64,000 nt of DNA from positions 496,001 to 560,000 of the forward strand of contig JAACMV010000011.1 of NCBI GenBank assembly GCA_010909725.1, given 5' to 3'. A model generated the notes under the pieces. That model had not been told where the DNA came from. It did not search any database and was given only the letters and a program-made list of their open reading frames with translations. Shown piece by piece: positions 1-11,304 of the stretch. This stretch comes from Picochlorum sp. 'celeri'. Lineage: Eukaryota > Chlorophyta > Trebouxiophyceae. Within the stretch, counting starts at the first letter, position 1. The number at the start of each line of letters is the position of its first letter. The position numbers were made by a program, and so were the translations under genes.

Positions 1-343
1 TTCAGTGACCATGGCACTACTATTTACGCTATTTTAGATTATAGAAGTATAAAAAGGGAATAATTGGATGCAGCAGGGTATGTGTAGGACGTATAGATGT
101 GAGAAGCGCCCATGCCATATGGCAAGTCAACGGTTTTTTGGTCCAATGCTAGAAGGATTCAAGGCTTCCCATCGATCATGCCCACTGACGGGATCTTACC
201 CAATCTCCTCACACTGGATCTGCACACGAGCCATAGGTCCACGTTGGGTGGGCCAATTGAGTATTTTTTTCACTACTTTGTACTATTAGTGCACAGAGAC
301 TCGTTCTCTTCCACCCATTTTTCATTTACCAGAGTACAGAGAC
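1..343. other. Upstream flank of PSB33 gene
   Basis: No gene is supported here. A TATA-like TATAAAAAG lies at 48-56, but it is about 290 bp from the first start codon, so a promoter role is only a possibility. The open frame across 112-570 has no recognisable protein character and overlaps the better-supported first exon of the next gene. Confidence 0.4.
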
Positions 344-1268
344 ATGTCCCGTCTAGTTCTTGCACCCACGAGCGCACCAGTCGCTCGCGTGGTTCCAAGG
401 GCATCTATTGCCCACATTTGTGGACAGAAATCACCAGTTCATGGTATCAAGGCAGGTCGAAGGGGGATCGCTGGCATCGTCAAAGGTGCGTGACTCGTGT
501 GGTGCTCGGGACAGGTTCCACTAGACACACGTCTGTGGATCGAATGATGCAACACATGACCTATGTGTGACGATATATTTGTATTGTACAGGAAATGATG
601 CCCATCGCAGGGGAGGAATGTGTCTTACCCGGGCAGAGGAGGAGGGAAGCTCTGGTAAGACTGCTGCTCAGACTGACAACTTCATTCCAGTGATGAGGCC
701 AGAGGATTTGCCAAAGGGCGTGCGCAAGGAGGTTCGAGTAGAGGGAAAGAGTGTATTACTCTTCTGGTATAGGAATCAGATTTATGCGATTGAATCCAGA
801 TCTCCTGCTGAAGGAGCATACAGTGAGGGATTCATCAGGGCCAAATTCACTCAAGACTACTGCATTGAATGCCCAAGCACTGGTACCCTCTTCTCACTGA
901 AGGACGGGTCCATTGTGTCATGGTATCCAAATAATCCCGTGTTAAGGGCGTTGACACCATCATCAACATGCAGAAAGATGGAAATTTATCCAGTCAAGTT
1001 GTCCCAGGATGCCATTTCTGTGGATGTCTCTGGATCAGTTTTGTCCGGCGGGTCTGCAGGGTACAATACGACCAAGGGAGGTTCTGATACATCTTTAGAA
1101 AACAACAATGTGTATGGTTTGGAACCAAGAATCTATGTGGAAGGAAGTGATGCTGAGGGAGCAGAAGAATCCATGGTGTCAAAGGTTGCATCCGTTGGAG
1201 TCGGTATTTTTGCCATTGCTGCAGTTGTGACTGTAGGTTTTGCTGTGGTTCAATATATTTCTAGGTAA
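344..1268 (+). CDS. PSB33: PSB33-type Rieske-fold photosystem II protein, plastid-targeted
   Basis: Two exons, 344-485 and 592-1268 (intron 486-591, GTGCGT...TACAG, phase 1), give 272 aa. Exon 1 encodes a basic, Ser/Ala-rich leader with no acidic residues, typical of a chloroplast transit peptide. The mature part resembles the Rieske-like domain of land-plant PSB33/LIL8, including the stretch IECPSTGTLFSLKDG followed by WYPNNPVLRALTP and a YPVKL strand. The cysteine/histidine pairs that hold a 2Fe-2S cluster in true Rieske proteins are not evident, as in PSB33. A C-terminal transmembrane helix (about residues 247-270) would anchor it in the thylakoid. In plants PSB33 stabilises the PSII-LHCII association. 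The family match is from memory of the conserved core. The gene is convergent with COX11, with 17 nt between the stop codons. Confidence 0.8.
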
Positions 1269-1285
1269 TACAAAGTAATGTTGAT

Positions 1286-2044
1286 TCATTCGTCATCATC
1301 CTCTCCCACTTTGAAAAATGTATAGCTCAGGGTGATGTTATTAATATGATCCACACGGGTATCTGTCGCATATTCTGGATCAATATAGAAAAACACGGGC
1401 ATATCCAGCTTTTCTCCTGGTCGCAATCGCTGTTCTTCAAAGCAAAAACACTGTACTTTATTGAAATACTGGCCCACCTGCTGTGGTGCGACATTATATG
1501 TTGATACCCCTGTGATGGCTTTATCACTCTGGTTTTCCACCGTATAAAATGCAAGCGTACTCTGACCTGGATGAATTTTCACAGATCGCTGCGTCGGAGC
1601 GAATTTCCATTCCAAGCCATCCGCAACATCTGCATTAAATGTTACTGTTAGTTCCCTTGCTGCTGCTGCCTTTTCGACATCCTCATCTCCCCCTTCTTTC
1701 CTCGCTTTGAGCTTCTCTTCTACAGTCTTGCCTTCTTTGATAGTCCCTCCAAACCCTGTCGCCTGGCAAAACATTCTATACAGAGGCACAGATGCATATG
1801 TCAAGCCAACCATACCCACCACCACAGTCACCAAGTACAACCCTTGCTCTGTCACTCGCTTCTGCCGCTGTGCTGCTGCATTACGAGCTGTGCTATAGGA
1901 TAAAGAGCTACAGCAATCGTACGCATTCCTGCTGTACCGAGACCCACGGAAAGAGAGTCCTATGAGGCCACCTTCAGTCTGCTGGCTCTGGCTCAGCAAG
2001 AGTCGCCCATATCGGGATGCTATGCTGTGTAAATTTCTAGACAT
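1286..2044 (-). CDS. COX11: Cytochrome c oxidase assembly protein COX11
   Basis: A single-exon frame of 252 aa. The N-terminus (residues 1-55) is rich in Arg, Ser and Tyr, fitting a mitochondrial presequence. One transmembrane helix follows at about 70-90 (LVTVVVGMVGLTYASVPLY), with the YRMFCQATGFGG motif directly after it. The intermembrane-space domain carries the copper-binding CFCFEEQ signature at about residue 203 and the conserved NVAPQQVGQYFNK and PVFFYIDPE blocks. COX11 delivers copper to the CuB site of COX1 in the inner mitochondrial membrane. Length and domain order are normal for the family. It is tail-to-tail with the PSB33 gene and divergent from the adenylyl cyclase gene. Confidence 0.96.
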   Translation of the reverse strand: MSRNLHSIASRYGRLLLSQSQQTEGGLIGLSFRGSRYSRNAYDCCSSLSYSTARNAAAQRQKRVTEQGLYLVTVVVGMVGLTYASVPLYRMFCQATGFGGTIKEGKTVEEKLKARKEGGDEDVEKAAAARELTVTFNADVADGLEWKFAPTQRSVKIHPGQSTLAFYTVENQSDKAITGVSTYNVAPQQVGQYFNKVQCFCFEEQRLRPGEKLDMPVFFYIDPEYATDTRVDHINNITLSYTFFKVGEDDDE

Positions 2045-2446
2045 AACTACTTGTGAATCCCAAAATTCAAAAACGTGGTGATACTACTGCTGTAGATGGT
2101 ATGGAAATCAATTAGTGTCCAAAGAACGGAATGCAACTCCTTCAACAACTACAGCTGGACGCCTCTATGCGTATAATCCACTCATGGTGTACCGGGGAAA
2201 TTATAGAGAAATAATTATGGCGAATGCCATGGGTTTTCCAAGAGCAACCATGTAGAATTCCGTAATACAAACAATAAAAAAGAAGAGAGGGAAAAAATGG
2301 TTGTTATTAACAGCCATCATGCATTGTCCATGCAATCCAGTTGGTAAACCCTTTGTGTAAAAACAAAAGTATGAATATACGAATGCGATCGGTCTGTGAT
2401 GAATTCTATTCGTTCGAATTCGGAATAGAATGTGTATAACCCGCCC
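2045..2446. other. Bidirectional promoter region, COX11 / adenylyl cyclase
   Basis: This is the divergent gap between COX11 (minus) and the adenylyl cyclase (plus). It is AT-rich and has no supported ORF. An interrupted inverted repeat lies at its right edge (listed separately). Confidence 0.5.
2403..2431. promoter_or_regulatory. 9-bp inverted repeat ahead of adenylyl cyclase start
   Basis: Arms ATTCTATTC (2403-2411) and GAATAGAAT (2423-2431) are perfect reverse complements around an 11-nt centre that contains TTCGAA. The right arm ends 15 nt before the chosen ATG at 2447. It could be an operator-like site or a leader hairpin; function is not known. Confidence 0.35.
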
Positions 2447-5400
2447 ATGGTTATAAATACATCAGAATCTCCTCCGAGTGTCCGTAGAGGGCCTGGGAGA
2501 TTTTCTTCTGTGGATTCTGAGTATTCAAAAGAGTATTGCATATATCTATGGTCGTTCTATGCCAAGTACCTGCCCAGGTTTGTGCGGCGTTCAATTTTGG
2601 GAATGGAAGGCTCGCTTGCTTTGTTTCCTAAGCTCAGAAACACCACAGATGATTGTAAGGAAGAAACAAACAGTAAACAGAAGAAAAATAATGATGATTT
2701 TGGAGCTGACGAGAATGCAGCGAGTGGGAACGGTGGGCCTGCAGGGAGGCCCACTGTAGTGGATACTTTTGAGACAGCTCCAATGTCTGCGGAGAGTTTT
2801 GCTGCGGTAGCTATCATCGATGTTACTGGGTTTACGACGCTGACGACGAAAGCTAGTCGCGCTGGGACGCTTGGTGAAGATGTGTTGCACAGGTTTATGA
2901 ATTCGTACTTTGCCAAGGTACTGGAGATGGTGGCTTTCTATGGAGGTGATGTGCTTCATTTTGCTGGAGATGCCATGATTGTTGTTTTTTTACCCACGGA
3001 AGATGAGAAAAAATCTGCTACAATGAAAGAAGATGTCTGTTATCGGTCTGTGTATTGTATTCAAAGTATTATTCAGAAATATGGTAAGTTTTTGTCAACA
3101 TTGCTGTGAGTCCATTTGTGATGGACTAATAATAATAATAATGTGCGTGCAGGGTGCGTGAAAATTACACGCCATGGAAATGTTGAAATGGTGGATGAGG
3201 AGGAAATGGTCGGTGTTCAACTGAATGAACGCCTTGAGATGGAAGCACAGGCTGAAGCGGTTGTGACATGCGAACCTGACTCATCAGTGGATGGTGATGG
3301 GGACGATGGGATCGAGTCAAGGGTACAGCATAGTTTGGAGCGAATTCAGAAAGCTTTTGGGAGAAAGGGTCTGTGGTTTGATCAGCTGGATATACCGCTC
3401 AGGAAGGGTGTGTGGCTTCCTGATGTGATGATGGAAAGTCCAAAAGGACATCAAGCAGTGCAAGGCAGTGATGGGCCAGTTCGTTTGGATTTGAGGTATG
3501 TCGGCCAAGTGCTGCGCGATGCCCAATCTAGAACATTGGAGATTATCACTCGATTGAGTGGTGTGTATCACTCACAGCAGCCAATGGAGAAGAAGGACAG
3601 CGTGTTGGAGATGTTGTATAAAGGGGAGGAGTATGTGTTGCAAGAAGAATTGTCTTCCATTAATCAGCTCGTGTATTTGAAGGTGCGTCGCCTTTTTCAT
3701 CCTTCCTTTTTATTTTTTTCTACAAAACTTTATGAGATCTCAATGGATGTGTCCACAGGGTATGGTTTCGTGCGGCGATGTCGAATTTTACCGGGTTGGA
3801 GGAAACTTTCAGGACAAGATGGAATCGGTGTCTGAGGTGGTCATGGTGGATAAAGGAACACTACAAGGCAGCACGCCTTCTTCGAGTGGGCCGATGAGGG
3901 AATTTGCTGAGATGGATCAAATTATTAGACCCAATCAAACGTTGATAGCTCCGAGGACGGCATCTTTATTACATGGCAAGATATTTGGGAAGCATGTTTC
4001 TCGTAGAGGCATGCTGCATGTTCTTGCTGTTAGGCCAAGCTCAATGGTGACGACATCTGCTATGTTCTCAGATCCTGATTTAGATGAAGAGGAATCTTTT
4101 CTAGAGCAAATGAGTGAGGAGTCTTGTCAACAGGCATTGAATGCGTTAGTTGCACACATCCCAACGCCTATCAAGAATATGACGAGTGATGACCAAAGTG
4201 GCCTTGGGATGACTGGGTCGAGGATCTGCAGCATTCTTTTTTTTGGATTTCCATCCCTGAACTTGTTTACTACATTAGAATCAGTGCAAAATGTCTTTAC
4301 AATTGTTCAGAAGCACCTGGCAAGGAATGGCAGTGCAGTGTTGCAGATGAGAAATGATGAAAAAGGCTTTGCATTGATTGGAGGGTTTGGTCTTCCAGGT
4401 CACTCAAAACATGCGAGAGATTCTCCTGCGGAAGTTGCTGTACTATCGGCTTTTGAAATACTTGAAGATTTGGAAAACAAAGGTTTTCGTGCAAAAGTCG
4501 GCATTACAACCGGCTATGTTCTGTGCACATCAATTGGTTCAGATCTTCGCTGTGAATATTCTGTCTTTGGGGATACGGTCAATTTGGCTGCAAGGCTCAT
4601 GGTTTTTGCCATAAAGAGTGATTATTCCATCGTTTGTGATGAGGAAACACAGTCCATGTGTTCATCAGGGGAATTTAATTTCCAAGCGTTGCATTCTATA
4701 CCGATCAAAGGGTTTCTGGAGTACAAGAATGTGTTTTCTGTTGAGAAAGGTGTGGCAGAGAGGCTGTCCGAGGATGATCCAACATCTGAAACACCCTATA
4801 AACATTTTCTTCAAAGGCTTGATGCTATATTTGTCGGTGCGTTCTTGGTTTGCAAATGGTTGAGATAACTGCCCATGTCCGATGCACGTGATTCATCGTC
4901 CAATGATGCAGGACGAGACACATATATTAAAAAGATTCTGAGCCATGTTGAACTGCTTCGCCAAGGAATCGGCTCATTCATCAATATTACTGGGTTTTCT
5001 GGTGTTGGGAAAACAGCACTATTCAATCACATCTTTCAGAGTGGTCAGTACAAGGATGTTGAAAATTTGACAATCAAATCCCTCTGTATGAAAGAAAGCA
5101 TCTGGAAAAGTTTTCAGGATATGATCAATGGCATATCAATACCATCAAAGATTTCTGGTGGACTCAACAAATTTGAAAAACTGCATGCTGAAGACATTGA
5201 TGCATTTCAGAGCATGATCTTTGAATCATTGCAGATGCAAGATGACAGCAAATCAATTGAAAACCTACCTGCTTTGTTAAGTCTTGCTATTTCCCAAGGA
5301 AGATTTGATGAGAAAACATTAAGTGGATTGAAGTCAATGGAGCAAATTGACATTGTTTCAGAATTTTTGATGACCATTGTACAGAATTATGTTGAGTCAG

Positions 5401-7157
5401 AAGGGTCTTTCATTCTGTTTATCGATAATATTGAGCTTGCACCTCCAGTGATTTGGAGGCTGGCAAGAAAACTCTTGCACAGAGGCTTGCCTGTGCTCTT
5501 CATACTCTCTCTGAGATGGTCCCAATTCATATTTCTGAATGGAACGAATTGGATGGAGGATGCTGATAGCCCATCATCTGAAAAAGAACCCGCCGAAGAA
5601 TTTATTGGGTTCAATTATTACATGCACAATGCGCCAATTGAAAGCATACAGTCTCCACTGTTACAGGACTTTTTTTCTATTGTTCTGGATGATTCAGTAA
5701 CAACCCTGGTCATGCGAGATTTATCAGAGGTTGAAGTGTGTCAGTTCATCGCTAAAGCATTTCCTGGGTTGAGAATTGATGGCCAGTTTTTACATTCTGT
5801 ATTGGCTGGGCATCCAGACTGCATGAAATTGCTCTGTATTTTCCTCTACCTGCATCACCAGAAGCGAACAGAACATGAGACGCCAGTTGGCTCTCTGTCT
5901 TCATTACTTTTGTACCAGATACGGACCTTTTCGCCGATGTGGTCGAGGTCCCAAGCCCAATTCGATTTGATGACTCCAGAAGGGAGGTATGTTGGCGTGC
6001 ATTTTTTGATCATGGGAAATGTTGTGCCCGAACAAATTCTCATTAAATACTGCACAGATCTGACAGAGGAACAAGTTCGTCATACGCTGGAAGTACTGGA
6101 ATACGTTGGATACTTGATCAAGCATGAAGGTGACGATGGATCCAAATATTGGGAGACTAAAAACCCTGTTCTTCGCCAGTCATATCTTGACATGATTCCC
6201 ACCTCCACAAAGAGAGATCTGAGAGCTCGTCTTGCCATGGTATTCGAGCAAATGTATTACGATGGAGAGTTGCGATTTGATCTGATCGGGTGGTATTGGA
6301 GAGAATCTTGTCGAGCTTGCGAAGGCATTTTATGGAGGAGGGCACTAAGAGCCATTGCAGCATTTGAAGATTGTGCCTGTGTGCAATTGGACAAGGGAAA
6401 TTACGCTCTCGCCGAAGAAAGCCTCACCTCTGCTATCAGTTTAGCCATATCTCTGACCGAATCTAGTGTACACGCAGAGATCAAACCTGTCCCTCGGTGG
6501 AGGATTGCAGCATGGGAACGGTCTCTTGCTGCCTGCAAGGTGATGAAGGAATATTTTGATGCAGAAGAGGCTGCTCTCCACTGCCTGAAAGCCATCACAC
6601 TACTCGGAGACCCTTTGCCATGGAATTATACAGAAATTGCAAACAATTCGCATCCAAAAGTCTTCCCCAAGCCGGCAAAGTTGGTGGCATCCATGCTTGC
6701 CTTGGGACGGCATAAGGAAGACAGAAAACAATCCTCAATCACAGGCTTGGCCAATCTCGGCAATCCACAGTGGGTGATCATCGATGATGGCGAAGATCAA
6801 TATGAAACAATACCTGAACTGGTAGGCATGACCACATCATTCCTTCCATCTCAAGGCAAGACTGTGGCTGATGAGATTGAACAGGAAAGGACATACATTG
6901 TGCAGGTCCTCACCTACATTTTTGAATCGTCAGGGCCTTGGGGCCCTTCAAGCATCGACTATGTCTCTAAATATTGCAGCTTTATTTCTTCCAGATCAAC
7001 GTCTCAGAAAAGAATATCGAAAATTCGCGGTGTGAAAGCGCGTGTGGCCAAATTAGCAGCCTCTGCGCAGCAGCAAACAAATGCAGTATTTTCTCTTGAC
7101 TCTGCAGCACACCCAATCATGACCTCGCGACCATCTCTGAATTATACTGACATGTAA
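2447..7157 (+). CDS. Soluble-type (class III) adenylyl cyclase with two cyclase domains and AAA/STAND module
   Basis: Four exons, 2447-3083, 3153-3682, 3759-4836 and 4912-7157, join in phase to 1496 aa. The donors are GTAAGT, GTGCGT and GTGCGT. The first cyclase homology domain starts near residue 123 with AVAIIDVTGFTTLT and continues to GGDVLHFAGDAMIVVF, so both metal-site aspartates are present. The second lies near 510-670 and contains EYSVFGDTVNLAARLM. A Walker A motif (GFSGVGKTAL) near residue 775 opens a STAND-like ATPase, preceded at the exon 3-4 join by FVGRD, a usual lead-in for such modules. The remaining ~600 aa are helical, compatible with TPR-like repeats. This is the architecture of mammalian sAC (ADCY10), which is bicarbonate/Ca-regulated and makes cAMP. 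The start is the first ATG of the frame. Bicarbonate sensing is inference. Confidence 0.87.
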
Positions 7158-7272
7158 GCATTGCATATTGTCGACGAACAAAATCGCAACTCCAATTCCC
7201 TTTTTGTGTATTCATCAGGTCTCTAAAGACCACACAGATTCATAGCCTCCCATTGTTGGCCATGGGAGATTC

Positions 7273-8886
7273 ATGACCACCATCGGTGGGTCGCGTACGA
7301 CGAGCGGTTCTGCATCCACAGACAATGCATTCCCATTGCTCAGCCAAGACCGAGACAATAGCTCAACATTGCTGCATTTTATAATCACTTTTCTTTTGGG
7401 AGGTTATCTCATCGATAATCTACCCCTCCGATTCTTCACAGCGGAGTACGAGTACCTGCTTTTTTTCTGGAGTCGGCCACCGCTGGATACAACCATGGCG
7501 ACGCATATAACGATGAGATCAGTCCCCCAATCTCATACTAGGGCACAATGTGGTATTAAAATGCATCCACATCGCCAATTACTGTGGAACAGCGGTGTTC
7601 AGTATCAGCCACATGTCTCTAGTCGGCATGTGGCGTCTGCAGGGTGCTCCAACCAAATAGTGGTCGGTTGGCCAGAAGAAGAATATCCAGACTCGAAAGA
7701 GTCCATCTATAACCGATCAGATGATACGAAAACCGATGTTCTTGGTCTCGGTCAGGCAATGGTGGACTTTGGTGCGAGTGTCGAAAACTCGTGGCTCGAA
7801 ACGCACGGGGTGGCCAAAGGAAGCAGGAGCCTCATCTCCGTGCAAGAGCGCACGTCCATTCTGGAGGGCATTGATGAGTATCACATTGCAGCTGGTGGGT
7901 CTCTATCAAACACATTGATTGATCTTGCAAGGCTGGCACGAGCAAACTCGACTGGCCCAGAGGCTGAGTTCAAAGTTGCCATGGCAGGCTTGGTGGGCAG
8001 CGATGCACTAGGCTCATATTACAGATCTCAGATGAAATCAGCAGGTGTTTCGGTCATCGCCCCCCAAGAAGAGAACGTTCACACTGGCACGGTGATTGTG
8101 CTGACAACAGACGATGCACAGAGAACAATGTTGTCATACTTGGGCACACAGAAAGAGGTGGAGATTAGCAAGGAATTAGAGCAAGCAATTAGTAATACAT
8201 CCATTTTAGTTATTGAAGGATATCTTTGGGAGCTTCCTAACGCATCAAAGACCATCTTGCAGGCGATCCGTGTTGCCAAAGAGCATGGCGTCCAAATTGC
8301 CATGACTGCAGGCGATGCAGGGGTTGTCGATCGCAACAGCGAAGCAATGTGGGAAAGCATCCATGCAGGTGTAGATATTCTTTTCACCAATGCGGATGAG
8401 GCTGCATCACTCGCCCGCAATAGACCAATTAGCAATGATGGCTCCATCATCAAGGAATCCATCAGCCCAGTAACCTCCAAGGCAGAAGCTGCAGCCCTTT
8501 GTTTGGCTCCATTCTGCCCAATGGTGTGCGTCACTGACGGTAGTGTAGGCAGTGTCATAGCATCCTTGGGACAAATGTGGGTGATTCCTCCCCACTGGAC
8601 CCAATCACCTCCAGTGGATACCTGTGGTGCAGGAGATGCATGGGCAGCAGGAATGCTCTTCGGGCTCCTCTCCGGCGGCGATATTGTCTCCATGGGACAA
8701 GTAGCATCTAGATCAGCCTCCGCAGTCATCGCCAAGCATGGCCCAACGCTCTGCCCAGAGGCAGCTGCCTCAGTCATGCCCCAAAAGTCAAGAACAAACG
8801 TCGTCTCATCTTCTGGCCTGAAGGCCATGAAGAACGACCAGATTTACGTGACTGACACTGAAACGCTCGGTGATTTCTCAGCATAA
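7273..8886 (+). CDS. PfkB-family (ribokinase-like) kinase, plastid-type
   Basis: An intronless 537-aa frame. An N-terminal region of ~150 aa precedes the catalytic domain. The second in-frame Met cluster at 7495 may be the true start, with a basic organelle-targeting leader, because residues 1-74 look like translated leader. The kinase domain begins with VLGLGQAMVDFG and has the substrate-side AAGGSLSNTLIDLARL glycine motif. The C-terminal PfkB signature DTCGAGDAWAAGML holds the catalytic Asp. The closest plant relatives I recall are the plastid PfkB proteins related to At1g06730/At1g19600, which share TGTVIVLTTDDAQRTML and the VVEGYLWELP block. Substrate (sugar, nucleoside or other) cannot be told from the sequence. 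Confidence 0.85.
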   Translation: MTTIGGSRTTSGSASTDNAFPLLSQDRDNSSTLLHFIITFLLGGYLIDNLPLRFFTAEYEYLLFFWSRPPLDTTMATHITMRSVPQSHTRAQCGIKMHPHRQLLWNSGVQYQPHVSSRHVASAGCSNQIVVGWPEEEYPDSKESIYNRSDDTKTDVLGLGQAMVDFGASVENSWLETHGVAKGSRSLISVQERTSILEGIDEYHIAAGGSLSNTLIDLARLARANSTGPEAEFKVAMAGLVGSDALGSYYRSQMKSAGVSVIAPQEENVHTGTVIVLTTDDAQRTMLSYLGTQKEVEISKELEQAISNTSILVIEGYLWELPNASKTILQAIRVAKEHGVQIAMTAGDAGVVDRNSEAMWESIHAGVDILFTNADEAASLARNRPISNDGSIIKESISPVTSKAEAAALCLAPFCPMVCVTDGSVGSVIASLGQMWVIPPHWTQSPPVDTCGAGDAWAAGMLFGLLSGGDIVSMGQVASRSASAVIAKHGPTLCPEAAASVMPQKSRTNVVSSSGLKAMKNDQIYVTDTETLGDFSA

Positions 8887-9294
8887 TACATGCTGACGTG
8901 TAGTACAGACGGGTACTTTATTAGTATAGATCAATTTTTTCTGTTTTCGACTCGAGAATCATTCAATTTTCTTCCATTTTATGCAACATACTGCAATCAA
9001 GCAAGTACATCTCATGAATTCGGATAGTATTCATTGAATCCTGTGACGACATATCCAATGCACCATGATGAGCTCACTCACTCACTCACTACAGGGTGTT
9101 GCCAGTACTACTGACTCGAGTCGTGAGAATGAGGCGCCGGCGCCACCTCTGGAGAATCGGTTGCCTTGGGGCAATCATCTTGACCAAATTGACATCGTTA
9201 CGAGCATATATAGTGCATCCATCCACTCGACAGCTACTGATATATTTTGATTTTTTTTCATCTACGTGTAGTACTGAAAGAGCATATCATCATC
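8887..9294. other. Intergenic, PfkB to tectonin-like gene
   Basis: No gene seen. A short ACTC tandem run occurs near 9074-9090. Reading frames crossing this stretch have no domain character. Confidence 0.4.
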
Positions 9295-10826
9295 ATGAGA
9301 GCGCTGAGAGTAATTACCCTTTTCATTTTGCTCAGCTGCGCGGCGTTGTTAGCACGCGGTCAAGAAGGTACGCCACCTTACACGTGGCCCCTCTCTGTGC
9401 CCTTGCCTGTCGATCCTTTACAAAAAAATAATACATGTGTACAAATCATCGAGTGCTTCCATCTCCATGGAGAGAATAAGAAATTCTGTTTGGTCAACGC
9501 GTTCCGAAAGCAGTGACGACCGTCCACCTGTGTCTTATGTATATCGCTATATATACTGCAGAAAGCGAGGATCGGATTTTGTTGAGTGTGCGCAAGGCCG
9601 CAGTGGTGAATACGACGAGCACGAATGTGACTGTCGGTACGTTGTTGATATGACTCCATCTAGTGTTATTTGTGGCCACGACCATGTCCATATGGGATGT
9701 GGCATGTTGTTGATATTTTGACTACCGTTGTATGCTTCCTCTAGGATTTTACACCGGTCCAAACCTGAGCAAGGTGGAGTTTTTGGTAACATGCGGCCCT
9801 GTGAACTCAACCTGCACAGACCCTTCCTCTGGTAATGATACAGCAGGGGTTCTGCCCAAGGCGGTGTCATATATCGAAGCAACTGTCACTGGATTGGCAG
9901 AGAATACCACGTATTGGTGTTATGTGTCATCTTCTATCGGCAAGGTGTCCAAGTGCCAGGGACCATATGTAGCAACCACTGGTGTGTCACCAACACCTGT
10001 TCCAATTCCTCAGGCAAACTTGTTCGGAAGCAATTTTGGGAATAACAATCCAGGGGCGAACAACATCTTCAAGAAGTATCCAATTGTGGATGGATCATAT
10101 CTGTCGATACTCACCGGAGATATATCTGTCGTCAGTCTCAGCGGAAATACTGGTGCCATCTTGGGAGGACCACCTGGTAGGCGTAGAAACCTCATGGCAG
10201 CTGCATCACTTCGAATCAGTTCGAACATGTCTGCTGAAATTCCACAATTTGATACCACCATCGATACCACTGGGGTTTCTCTGGTTGATATCAGTCTGTC
10301 TGGGAACGCATTGGCTGGTGTCGACTTTTCTGGATCATTGTACTACACATCAGATTACTCTACGACAAACCTTTCGCTTGTGGCACAGGGCAACTTCTCA
10401 AAGGTGTCGTTGAGCGACCCCTCTGTACTTGTATTTGACGATGAAGAATTTTCCCTCAACTACAGTGATGACGCAGAATGCCCATCTCTGAGTCCTGTGA
10501 ACACCACTGGTATGGATCTGTCCTCATCAGACGTGTACATCTCCCTGAGTGGTGCAGGTGCTGCTGTCACTGACAGTAATGGTACATTATTTTATACCCC
10601 TGACATCACGGCTCCAGTATGGACACAGATACCATTCCCACCTGGTATTTCCGAGTTGAAGGAGGTGAGCTTGGCTGGCAAACAACTCGTTGTCATCGAT
10701 TCCAGTCTTGATCCAAATGCTGGTGCCAATGTATGGTACGTTGAAGACATTACAACGGTCGTTGACGAGAATTCATGGACAAGTGTCGGTGGAGCACTGA
10801 GATCAGTCTCTATTTCTGAGCCATGA
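9295..10826 (+). CDS. Secreted tectonin-like beta-propeller protein with N-terminal FN3-like domain
   Basis: Three exons, 9295-9367, 9562-9636 and 9745-10826, give 409 aa. The introns start GTACGC and GTACGT and both joins are phase 1. Exon 1 is a signal peptide (MRALRVITLFILLSCAALLARG). An FN3-like beta domain follows (about 30-125), with VEFLVTCGP and TGLAENTTYWCYV. From about 150 onward, repeats of the type VSLSGNTGAIL, ISLSGNALAGVDFSGSLYYTSD and VSLAGKQLVVIDSS match tectonin/fish-egg-lectin blades, where an invariant V/I-S-L-S-G-N precedes a G-V-D-x-x-G-x-L-Y-Y strand. About five such units are visible. N-glycosylation sequons are frequent. An extracellular carbohydrate- or wall-binding role is inferred. 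It has no C-terminal membrane anchor. Confidence 0.72.
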
Positions 10827-11304
10827 GAATCTTTTTTCAGAAACCTGGTTGACTCTGCTGCAAGGAGTGCTAACGACTCCTTGAAAGCCCTAAAGATCCG
10901 ATACCAGCATACGGCCAAGATGGTATTCATATACCTATATCTGATGTTGTTGTTGTTGTTGACAATGTAACCATCATCTTGACAATGATTGATTTCAACC
11001 AAACAAAGGTCCCGGTCAATCGTGACTGTCGATGGGAGCATGTCCTATGTTGGTCTCGGACCCACCCAGGAACCCACGCAGTCGGACACGCAGTGACATG
11101 GCCCGCGTTGGATCCAACGACCGTGGATCCGAGGTCGTGCAACCCATGAAATCCTTCATAGCCCCATGACACTCCCTGAAAACCCCAATTTAATGGCTAC
11201 ATATATGATATTAGACTATCTGTAGGACCCTGTGTCACGGTTATACTCTGTTGGGTGAGTAACCGAAGACTTTATTATCACACACGGTCCATTCACCCAA
11301 CACG
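10827..11304. other. Intergenic plus leader of ACT-domain gene
   Basis: No gene is supported. It contains a (GTT)5 microsatellite near 10945-10960, a 12-bp palindrome GTTGGATCCAAC near 11108, and the leader inverted repeat listed next. Confidence 0.4.
11249..11302 (+). promoter_or_regulatory. 10-bp inverted repeat ending at the ACT-gene start codon
   Basis: TGTTGGGTGA at 11249-11258 and TCACCCAACA at 11293-11302 are perfect reverse complements with 34 nt between them. The right arm stops 2 nt before the ATG at 11305. If transcribed, it would form a stem directly at the start codon; a regulatory effect is inference. Confidence 0.35.

Noticed and set aside
112..570. 152-aa plus-strand open frame
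   Set aside because: Overlaps the first exon of the PSB33 gene in another frame and has no domain character.
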